This document shows, piece by piece, positions 1 to 5,475 of a stretch of DNA of 5,902 nt (position 1 is its first letter; every line of letters starts with the position of its first letter). The stretch comes from Brevundimonas sp. (GTDB taxonomy: Bacteria; Pseudomonadota; Alphaproteobacteria; Caulobacterales; Caulobacteraceae). The DNA is taken from positions 1 to 5,902 of the forward strand of contig NZ_JAVHLH010000184.1 of the NCBI RefSeq assembly GCF_031082345.1, read 5' to 3'. The notes under the pieces are model-generated. The model saw nothing but the letters and a program-made list of their open reading frames with translations. It was not told the DNA's origin and did not search any database. A program made the position numbers and the translations under genes.

Positions 1-26
1 TTGTCGTCTTCAAGCGGCGCTATGGT
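1..26 (+). promoter_or_regulatory. Candidate housekeeping promoter for the PuuD-like operon
   Basis: TTGTCGT at 1-7 and GCTATGGT at 19-26 are separated by 11 bases. This partly matches the Caulobacter sigma-73 pattern TTGACGS-N10-14-GCTANAWC, with 5 of 7 bases at -35 and the GCTA core at -10. Transcription would start near base 33 and leave a leader of about 30 bases. The match is by eye and the element touches the window edge, so it is only a candidate. Confidence 0.4.
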
Positions 27-65
27 CGCGCTTCAACGATTCTCGCCCGGGGAGGGGCGTTCGAC

Positions 66-689
66 ATGTTTGGCAATCTGCTTTCCAACTTCCGGACCAC
101 CGTCCTGCTGAGCCTCGTGCTGGCGGGCGTGATGATCTACGCCTTCGGCAGCATCGCGCCGGGCGGCTTCGACCTGATCTTCTGGCAGTCGGTGTTCCGC
201 TGGACCCACGTGGTCGCCGGCATCCTGTGGATCGGCCTGCTGTGGTATTTCAACTTCGTCCAGATCCGGGTCATGCCGTCGATCCCGGCCGAGCTGAAGC
301 CGGCCATCGGCAAGCACATCGCCCCGGAGGCCCTGTTCTGGTTCCGCTGGTCGGCCCTGGCCACCGTGGTCGCGGGTCTGGCGCTGGCGTTCAGCCGCGG
401 GCACGCCTACGCCGTCGAGGTGCTGAGCTTCGGCCTCGTCGGCGGCCTGACCGAGGATCAGAAGGGCTACACCCTGCTGGGCATCGGCGTGTGGCTGGCC
501 ATCGTCATGTTCCTGAACGTCTGGGGCGTCATCTGGCCGAACCAGAAGCGGGCGCTGGGCATCGTCCCGGCCGAGGACGACGTCAAGGCGAAGGCGGCCC
601 GGGTGGCCATGCTGGGCAGCCGCACCAACATGCTGCTGTCGCTGCCGATGCTGACCTCGATGGCGATGTACCAGACCCTGTTTGGCTGA
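66..689 (+). CDS. PuuD-like (urate hydroxylase family) membrane protein without cytochrome c domain
   Basis: A 207-residue integral membrane protein with about five hydrophobic segments, roughly residues 11-30, 42-66, 95-110, 136-157 and 186-204. It resembles the membrane part of the PuuD family. Seen motifs are RWTHVVAGILWIG (45-57, with His48 inside a helix), NVWGVIWPNQKR (151-162) and SRTNMLLSLPML near the C-terminus. Full PuuD proteins are about twice as long and carry a C-terminal c-type cytochrome domain; no CXXCH motif is present here. Urate oxidation therefore cannot be assumed, and a small heme or redox membrane protein is as likely. The ATG at 66 follows a strong Shine-Dalgarno, GGAGGGG at 51-57, 8 bases upstream. 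The frame is open to the window edge, but the ribosome site supports this start. It is the first gene of a probable operon, and its stop lies inside the start of the next gene. Confidence 0.8.
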   Translation: MFGNLLSNFRTTVLLSLVLAGVMIYAFGSIAPGGFDLIFWQSVFRWTHVVAGILWIGLLWYFNFVQIRVMPSIPAELKPAIGKHIAPEALFWFRWSALATVVAGLALAFSRGHAYAVEVLSFGLVGGLTEDQKGYTLLGIGVWLAIVMFLNVWGVIWPNQKRALGIVPAEDDVKAKAARVAMLGSRTNMLLSLPMLTSMAMYQTLFG

Positions 690-1317
690 TCCCGGCCCAT
701 CCCTGGACGAACAGGTCCGCGCGGCCGATCCCGACCGCTGGCTGTCGAGCCGGTTCGTGGCGGACGCGCGGGCGCGGGCGGATCTGATCGCCCTGTACGC
801 CTTCGAGGCCGAGTTGCTGGCCATCCCGACGCGGGTGACCCAGCCACTGCTGGCCGAGATGCGCTACGTCTGGTGGCGCGAGCAGCTGGACGGGGTGTTC
901 GCGGGTGCGGCGCGCAAGGGCCATCCGGTGCTGGAAGCCCTGACGGATGTGGTCGGCCGGCGCGGCCTGGAGCGAGGTCCGTTCGACGCCCTGATCGCGG
1001 CGCACATCGGCCGGGTCCATGGCGAGCCGCACGATCTGGACGCCTTCTATGTGGGACCGATGCAGGCGGCGGTGCGGATTCTGGCCGGGCCGGGCCATGA
1101 GGCGGCGGTTGTCGAGGCGGGGCGGGTCTGGGGACTGACGCAGACCGGGCGAACCGAAGAGGCCCGGGCCGCCAGGTCGGGGGCGAAGGCCGCGCTCCGG
1201 AGGCTGCCCGTCGTCGCGTTCCCGGCCGTCGTCCATGTGACCCTGACGAATCCCGCCCGCAACGAGGCGATGAAGCGGCTACGTCTGGTCTGGGCTTCGG
1301 TGACCGGGCGTATCTGA
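682..1317 (+). CDS. Squalene/phytoene synthase-fold protein, NDUFAF6-like, probably non-catalytic
   Basis: A 211-residue soluble, mainly helical protein. The block DLIALYAFEAELLAIPTRV (about 34-52) followed by EMRYVWWREQLDG (59-71) is typical of the squalene/phytoene synthase superfamily, specifically the short alphaproteobacterial members related to mitochondrial NDUFAF6. In true synthases the first block carries a DXXXD metal-binding motif; here the equivalent positions hold Ala/Glu/Leu. No second DXXXD motif is seen, and the protein is shorter than the usual 270-300 residues. A role in assembly of respiratory complex I is inferred from NDUFAF6, not shown. The start is TTG at 682, overlapping the upstream gene by 8 bp. 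It was chosen because the N-terminus LDEQVRAADPDRWLSSRF is family-like, and no in-frame ATG occurs before the conserved block. No good ribosome site is visible, so translation is probably coupled to the upstream gene. Confidence 0.75.
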   Translation: MADPGPSLDEQVRAADPDRWLSSRFVADARARADLIALYAFEAELLAIPTRVTQPLLAEMRYVWWREQLDGVFAGAARKGHPVLEALTDVVGRRGLERGPFDALIAAHIGRVHGEPHDLDAFYVGPMQAAVRILAGPGHEAAVVEAGRVWGLTQTGRTEEARAARSGAKAALRRLPVVAFPAVVHVTLTNPARNEAMKRLRLVWASVTGRI

Positions 1318-1339
1318 ACAGAAGCTTTGCGAAGCCGCT

Positions 1340-1343
1340 GGAG
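1340..1343 (+). promoter_or_regulatory. Ribosome binding site of the Atm1-type transporter gene
   Basis: GGAG, within GGAGCGGGG, lies 9 bases before the ATG at 1353. It supports this start over the in-frame ATGs at 1362 and 1368. Confidence 0.6.
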
Positions 1344-1352
1344 CGGGGCCAT

Positions 1353-3257
1353 ATGGCCTCCATGGCGATGCGGGGCGAACGAGCAGCGGGACGGCGAGGC
1401 GATTCGGTGGCCAAGGCGGCGCAGGGCGCGCCTTCGGCCGAACCGCCACAGGGCCCGCCGACCGGCCGCGCGCTGCTGGATCTGATGCGGCTGGTGAAGC
1501 GGTCGAATGCGCCACAGCTGCGTCTCAGGCTGATCGCGGCCATCGGCATGACGCTGGGGGGCAAGGCGCTGGGCGTGCTGGCGCCCCTGGTCCTCGGGGC
1601 GGCGGTGAACCGGCTGGCGGCGGGGCAGGGGACGGGCGTGGCCCTGGCCTGGGGCTTCGGCGCCTTCGCCATCGGATGGGCTTTCGTGCGGCTGCTCTCG
1701 GCCATCGCGCCCAACGCCTCGGATGTGGTGTTTGCGCCGGTGCGGTCGGCGGCCCAGCGGACGGCGGCGGCGGAGACCTTCGCCCATGCCCTGAGCCTGT
1801 CGCTCGACTTCCACCAGACCAAGCGGTCGGGGTCGCTGTCGCGGACCATGGACCGGGGCGCCCGGGCGGTCGACTTCCTGATGCGTATCCTGGCCTTCAA
1901 CCTGATCCCGACAGGGGTCGAACTGGTGCTGGCGGCCGGGGTGCTGGCGGGGGTCTACGACTGGCGGTTCGGGGCCGTGGCCGTGGTCGTGGTGGCGATC
2001 TATGCGGCCGCCACCTTCGCCCTGTCCAACTGGCGGATCGAACACCGGCGCGAGATGAACGCGGCCGACACCCAGGCGGCGGGGGTCTCGGTCGACGCCC
2101 TGCTCAACTATGAGACCGTCAAGTCGTTCGGGGCCGAGGCGCGGGCCGCACGCATCTATGACGAGGCGCTGGGCGACTACACCCGCGCGGCGCTGAAGGC
2201 CAACAGTTCGCTGGCCCTGCTGAACGTGATCCAGGCCGTGATCATGAACCTCGGTCTCGCCGTGATGGCGGTGATGGCCGGGTTCGAGGCGGCGGCAGGC
2301 CGGATGGGCCCGGGCGACGTCACGGCGGCGGTGCTGATCATGATCTCGCTGTACGCCCCGTTGAATATTCTGGGATTCGCCTACAGGGAAATCCGCCAAT
2401 CCTTCATAGACATGGAGGAGATGCTGAAGGTTACGCGTCAGACGCCGCAAGTCGCCGACGCGCCCGACGCCGCGCCTCTGCCGCGGCCCGCGGACGCGCG
2501 CGGCGCGGCCCTGGCCTTCGAACAGGTGGGCTTCCGGCACGACGCGCGGGCCAACGGGCTGGAGGACGTCAGTTTCGCCGCGCCGCCCGGAACGACGACG
2601 GCGCTGGTGGGCCCGTCCGGCTCCGGCAAGTCGACCATCGTCAAACTGGCCCTGCGCCTGCTCGATCCGCAGGAGGGGGCGGTGCTGATCGACGGCTTCG
2701 ACGTGCGCAAGGTGACCCAGGAATCGCTGCGGGCGGCGGTGGCGCTGGTGCCGCAGGACGTGGCGCTGTTCAACGACACCATCCGCGCCAACATCGGTTT
2801 CGCCCGTCCCGACGCGGACGAGGCGGCGATCTGGGCGGCGGCCGACGCGGCCGAGCTGGACGATTTCATCCGCGCCCTGCCGCACGGTCTGGACACCATG
2901 GTCGGCGAGCGCGGGCTGAAGCTGTCAGGCGGAGAGCGCCAGCGGGTCGGCATCGCCCGGGCGCTGCTGGCCGACCCGTGCATCCTGATCCTCGACGAGG
3001 CGACCAGCGCGCTGGACAGCCGCACCGAGGCGGCGATCCAGAAGACCCTGCGCCGGGCCCGGACCGGCCGCACGACGCTGGTGGTGGCGCACCGGCTGTC
3101 GACCATCGCCGACGCCGACCAGATCCTGGTGCTGAAAGCCGGGCGGATCGTCGAACGAGGGGCGCACCACGAACTGGTGGCGCGCCAGGGCGGGGAATAT
3201 GCGGCGCTGTGGCGCAAGCAGACGCGGGGCGCGCGGACCGACCGTCAGTCCGCCTGA
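1353..3257 (+). CDS. atm1: Atm1-type ABC exporter (fused permease and ATPase half-transporter)
   Basis: A 634-residue inner-membrane half-transporter that should act as a homodimer. After a polar Ala/Pro/Gly-rich N-terminus (1-50) comes a six-helix permease (about 55-360) and a nucleotide-binding domain (about 385-625). Visible motifs are Walker A GPSGSGKST (420-428), Q-loop Gln468, signature LSGGERQ (524-530), Walker B ILILDE (544-549) and H-loop His580, so the ATPase looks intact. Atm1-family markers are WRIEHRREMN (227-236), LNYETVKSFG (251-260), SLALLNVIQ (286-294) and YREIRQS (344-350). With a constant offset of 22, Tyr217, Arg228, Arg232, Asn291, Gln294, Gly341 and Arg345 fall on the glutathione-contacting residues of Novosphingobium NaAtm1 as I recall them. 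This supports export of glutathione conjugates, glutathione polysulfide or metal-thiol complexes. The gene lies 35 bp after the NDUFAF6-like gene, probably in the same transcript. Its last 13 bases overlap the end of the convergent HPt-like gene. Confidence 0.93.
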   Translation: MASMAMRGERAAGRRGDSVAKAAQGAPSAEPPQGPPTGRALLDLMRLVKRSNAPQLRLRLIAAIGMTLGGKALGVLAPLVLGAAVNRLAAGQGTGVALAWGFGAFAIGWAFVRLLSAIAPNASDVVFAPVRSAAQRTAAAETFAHALSLSLDFHQTKRSGSLSRTMDRGARAVDFLMRILAFNLIPTGVELVLAAGVLAGVYDWRFGAVAVVVVAIYAAATFALSNWRIEHRREMNAADTQAAGVSVDALLNYETVKSFGAEARAARIYDEALGDYTRAALKANSSLALLNVIQAVIMNLGLAVMAVMAGFEAAAGRMGPGDVTAAVLIMISLYAPLNILGFAYREIRQSFIDMEEMLKVTRQTPQVADAPDAAPLPRPADARGAALAFEQVGFRHDARANGLEDVSFAAPPGTTTALVGPSGSGKSTIVKLALRLLDPQEGAVLIDGFDVRKVTQESLRAAVALVPQDVALFNDTIRANIGFARPDADEAAIWAAADAAELDDFIRALPHGLDTMVGERGLKLSGGERQRVGIARALLADPCILILDEATSALDSRTEAAIQKTLRRARTGRTTLVVAHRLSTIADADQILVLKAGRIVERGAHHELVARQGGEYAALWRKQTRGARTDRQSA

Positions 3258-3718
3258 CCGAATTTCTTCGCAACCATGGACGCCAGCTGGGCCGAGACGG
3301 CTTCGCGCTGCTCGACCGCATCGGCCGGGAGGGTGTTGAGAAGCTGCAGCGACTGGATGTGCACCGACAGGATGCGCCAGTCGAAGCCGTGCTCGCCCGC
3401 CGCCCGATCGACCATGTCGCACAGGCTCGACGCCACGGCGCAGATTTCCTCCAGACCGAAGGGGCTGGCGGCGTCGATGATGTGATTGCCCGACTGATAG
3501 ATGCGGCGGAGGCTCTCCGTCTTCTCGTCCGCCGTGGTCGGCTGCTGGAGGGCGGCCAGTTCGGCGATATGGCGGCTCACTTCCTGCGTCGCCTTGCCGC
3601 GCAACTTCGAGATGTTGTCACGGGCGCGGGTCAGGGCCACGCCCACCGCGATGCCCCCGGCCCCGTCGATCATCTTGGCGAGACGGGACTTGCGCCGGGA
3701 ATGGGTGATCACGGTCAT
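3245..3718 (-). CDS. HPt-like helical protein with Asn at the phospho-acceptor position
   Basis: A 157-residue, mostly helical cytoplasmic protein that I do not recognise by name. Residues 74-128 fit the pattern of alphaproteobacterial HPt domains: NHIIDAASPFGLEEI followed by AVASSLCDM, then SVHIQSLQLL. In such HPt domains the phospho-accepting helix reads roughly AHDLKGQGxTFG, with a later SLC. Aligning the FG and SLC without gaps puts Asn78 at the phospho-His position, and the neighbouring His79 is one place off. A one-residue loop deletion would instead restore His79. The N-terminus (1-30) is basic, then Gly/Ala-rich with a weak hydrophobic stretch. The ATG overlaps the stop of the upstream receiver gene by 4 bp (ATGA), and a GGAG (plus-strand 3726-3729) lies 7 bases before it, so the two are translationally coupled. 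The partner is presumably that receiver; phosphotransfer or a scaffold role is inference. Confidence 0.7.
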   Translation of the reverse strand: MTVITHSRRKSRLAKMIDGAGGIAVGVALTRARDNISKLRGKATQEVSRHIAELAALQQPTTADEKTESLRRIYQSGNHIIDAASPFGLEEICAVASSLCDMVDRAAGEHGFDWRILSVHIQSLQLLNTLPADAVEQREAVSAQLASMVAKKFGQAD

Positions 3719-4293
3719 TGGCCGGCTCCGGCGGCGGTGGCCGCGGCGGCCTTCCGGGCTTCGAACTCGGCGCGACGGACGACGTCGGAGCGACGCTCGC
3801 GGCCGGGCGGCTCGCCTTCACGGAACCGGCGATCGGGGCCGAAATATTCGCCGACTTCCAGGAACGGGCGATTGTCCCGCGCGACCCAGACGATCCGCTC
3901 CAGCAGGCTGGTGGCGCTGAATGGCTTGGTGACGATGTAGTTGGCGCCGCAGTTGCGGGCCTTGTTGACCATGGATCGACGGATGTGGGCCGCCGTCATG
4001 ATGACCGGAACGAAGGCGTTGGGCGGCCCCGAACGCCGCAGCCACTGGACCAGTTCGAAGCCGTCCACGCCCGGCATCTCGCAGTCGACCACCAGCAGGT
4101 CGATCTCGCTCTCGCCGAGGACCCCCATGGCCTCGGGGGCGCTGCGGCACGAATGGCGGGTGCGGATGCCGAAGCCCAGGAGGGCGCCGGTGGTGATCTC
4201 GGCGGAGAACGCCGAATCGTCCACCACCATGGTGACGGCCCCGGTCAGATTGATGATCGCGGTTTCACGGAGTGCTTCGCCGACAGAACCCAT
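3715..4293 (-). CDS. CheY-like response regulator with arginine-rich C-terminal tail
   Basis: A 192-residue cytoplasmic protein with one receiver domain (about 20-140) and no DNA-binding or enzymatic output domain. The phosphorylation machinery is complete: acidic pair Asp25-Asp26, phospho-acceptor Asp70 in LLVVDCEMPGVDGFE, switch Thr100 in VIMTAAH, and Lys123-Pro124 in VTKPF. After the receiver comes a charged tail with YFGPDRRF (150-157) and GRERRSD (164-170), ending in an Ala-rich stretch. The start is the ATG at 4293, preceded by GGGG 8 bases upstream; the open frame continues upstream into accA antisense, but that extension has no receiver character. The downstream HPt-like gene is overlapped by 4 bp, so the two form one operon. 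Output is probably by protein-protein interaction, as for CheY-like adaptors. No chemotaxis gene is in view, so the pathway is unknown. Confidence 0.85.
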   Translation of the reverse strand: MGSVGEALRETAIINLTGAVTMVVDDSAFSAEITTGALLGFGIRTRHSCRSAPEAMGVLGESEIDLLVVDCEMPGVDGFELVQWLRRSGPPNAFVPVIMTAAHIRRSMVNKARNCGANYIVTKPFSATSLLERIVWVARDNRPFLEVGEYFGPDRRFREGEPPGRERRSDVVRRAEFEARKAAAATAAGAGQ

Positions 4294-4329
4294 AGCGTAC
4301 GCCCCAGTGAGATGCGAACTGCAACTCAG

Positions 4330-4353
4330 ACTATAGGAAGCGTTGCCAGACAA
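4330..4353 (-). promoter_or_regulatory. Candidate promoter of the receiver/HPt-like operon
   Basis: On the minus strand TTGTCTG (4353-4347) and CCTATAGT (4337-4330) are separated by 9 bases. This is close to the Caulobacter pattern TTGACGS-N10-14-GCTANAWC, though one base short in spacing. Transcription would start about 30 bases before the ATG at 4293. It sits in the only non-coding gap upstream of the operon, which raises its plausibility. Confidence 0.45.
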
Positions 4354-4359
4354 CCGTGG

Positions 4360-4383
4360 CTGAAGGGTTAACGAAACCCTCAG
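4360..4383 (-). terminator. Hairpin at the accA stop codon, possible terminator
   Basis: An imperfect inverted repeat: CTGAAGGGTT at 4360-4369 pairs with AACCCTCAG at 4375-4383, with one bulged A and a 5-base loop. It includes the accA stop codon. On the minus strand no T-run follows, so it is not a classical intrinsic terminator. It could slow or end accA transcription before the downstream receiver promoter, or be chance. Confidence 0.35.
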
Positions 4384-5330
4384 CCCATCCGGCCGATGGC
4401 GTAGAAGCGATCGGCGCGGGCCCGGCGAATCTGGTCGGGGGACAGGGCGGACAGCGCCGTCAGCTCCTCGGCCAGCGCATCGCCGACGGCCTGGATCGCG
4501 GCGGCCGGATCGGTGTGGGCGCCGCCGACCGGCTCGGGGACGATGCGGTCGATGATCTTCAGGTCCAGCAGGTCGGGGGCGGTGATCTTCATGGCCATGG
4601 CGGCGTCGCGGGCGCGGGCCCCGTCGCGCCACAGGATGCCGGCCGCGCCCTCGGGCGAGATGACCGAATAGATCGAATGCTCCAGCATCAGCACCCGGCC
4701 GGCGGCGGCGATGGCGATGGCCCCGCCCGAGCCGCCCTCGCCGGTCACCGTGGCGATCGAGGGCACGCCGAGAGTCAGGCAGCGTTCGGTGGAGCGGGCG
4801 ATGGCCTCGGCCTGGCCGCGCTCCTCGGCGCCGAGGCCGGGATAGGCGCCGGCGGTGTCGACGAAGGTCAGCACCGGCAGGCCGTACTGTTCGGCCAGAT
4901 CCATCAGGCGGACGGCCTTGCGGTAGCCCTCGGGCCGGGCCATGCCGAAATTATGGGTCAGGCGGGTCTGGGTGTCGTGGCCCTTCTCGTGACCCATGAT
5001 CACCACGGGGGCGCCCCGGAAACGGGCGAGGCCGCCGAGGATGGCCTGGTCGTCGCCGAACTGGCGGTCGCCCTTGAGCTCGACGAAATCGGTGAACAGG
5101 CCTTCGCAGAAGTCGACGAAATGGGGCCGCTGCGGGTGGCGGGCGACCTGGGTCTTCATCCACGGGTCGAGCGCGGCGTAGGTCTTGCGGCGCAGCTGGT
5201 CGGCCTTCTTGCGCAGCTGTTCGACCTCGGCGTCGAACGAGCCGGAGGTCGAGGAGAGCAGGTTCAGCTCCTCGATCTTCGCCTCCAGATCGGCGATCGG
5301 CTTTTCGAATTCGAGGTAGTGCACGGCCAT
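4380..5330 (-). CDS. accA: Acetyl-CoA carboxylase carboxyltransferase subunit alpha
   Basis: A 316-residue cytoplasmic protein of normal AccA length. With AccD it forms the carboxyltransferase that moves CO2 from carboxybiotin on AccB to acetyl-CoA, giving malonyl-CoA, the first committed step of fatty acid synthesis. The N-terminal helical segment has the usual YLEFEKPIADLEAKIEEL pattern (5-22). The crotonase-fold carboxyltransferase core follows, with RHPQRPHFVDF (64-74), DTAGAYPG (158-165), TGEGGSGGAIAI (196-207, the glycine-rich oxyanion/CoA region) and SPEGAAGILWRD (225-236). The start is ATG at 5330; a TTG codon immediately upstream would add one Met but is unlikely. The Shine-Dalgarno is weak (GGA 7 bases upstream). 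The other acc genes are not in the window, which is common because accA is often unlinked from accBC and accD. Confidence 0.97.
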   Translation of the reverse strand: MAVHYLEFEKPIADLEAKIEELNLLSSTSGSFDAEVEQLRKKADQLRRKTYAALDPWMKTQVARHPQRPHFVDFCEGLFTDFVELKGDRQFGDDQAILGGLARFRGAPVVIMGHEKGHDTQTRLTHNFGMARPEGYRKAVRLMDLAEQYGLPVLTFVDTAGAYPGLGAEERGQAEAIARSTERCLTLGVPSIATVTGEGGSGGAIAIAAAGRVLMLEHSIYSVISPEGAAGILWRDGARARDAAMAMKITAPDLLDLKIIDRIVPEPVGGAHTDPAAAIQAVGDALAEELTALSALSPDQIRRARADRFYAIGRMG

Positions 5331-5378
5331 CAAGGCGTCCGGAACAGGCGCGCCACGCGGCGCATCGGGAGGCGGCGG

Positions 5379-5407
5379 AACCTAGTGGGGTCAACGCCGG
5401 GGGGCAA
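5379..5407 (-). promoter_or_regulatory. Candidate accA promoter
   Basis: On the minus strand TTGCCCC (5407-5401) and ACTAGGTT (5386-5379) are separated by 14 bases, a partial match to the TTGACGS-N10-14-GCTANAWC pattern. Transcription would begin about 40 bases before the accA ATG. A closer-to-consensus TTGACC (5394-5389) lies only 2 bases from this -10 and so cannot be its -35. Confidence 0.3.
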
Positions 5408-5421
5408 GCGGGGTTCAGTCC

Positions 5422-5449
5422 TTGCGGACCTCCCGCCCCGCGCTAGGGT
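5422..5449 (+). promoter_or_regulatory. Candidate promoter of the right-edge membrane protein gene
   Basis: TTGCGGA (5422-5428) and GCTAGGGT (5442-5449) are separated by 13 bases, resembling the Caulobacter housekeeping pattern with an intact GCTA core. Transcription would start about 20 bases before the ATG at 5476. It is divergent from the accA promoter candidate and about 15 bases away from it. Confidence 0.4.
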
Positions 5450-5475
5450 GGACAATCGATAGGGGGCCAAATCAG

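Noticed and set aside
1324..1335. Small inverted repeat GCTT-TGCG-AAGC between the NDUFAF6-like and ABC genes
   Set aside because: A 4-bp stem without a T-run is too weak for a terminator, and the genes look co-transcribed.
467..1900. 477-codon minus-strand open frame
   Set aside because: Low-complexity Arg/Pro/Ala/Ser composition without motifs, and it spans three genes on the other strand.
1047..2885. 612-codon open frame on the minus strand, antisense to the NDUFAF6-like and ABC genes
   Set aside because: The translation is rich in Arg, His, Gly and Gln with no domain, as expected for an antisense shadow of a high-GC gene; the plus strand has clear family motifs across the same bases.
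4294..4632. N-terminal extension of the receiver open frame into accA
   Set aside because: The extension is Arg/Pro/Gly-rich and antisense to accA; the ATG at 4293 has a ribosome site and sits just before the receiver domain.
4356..5462. 368-codon plus-strand open frame antisense to accA
   Set aside because: Gly/Ala/Asp/Gln-rich shadow translation; the minus strand encodes a full-length AccA with all its motifs.
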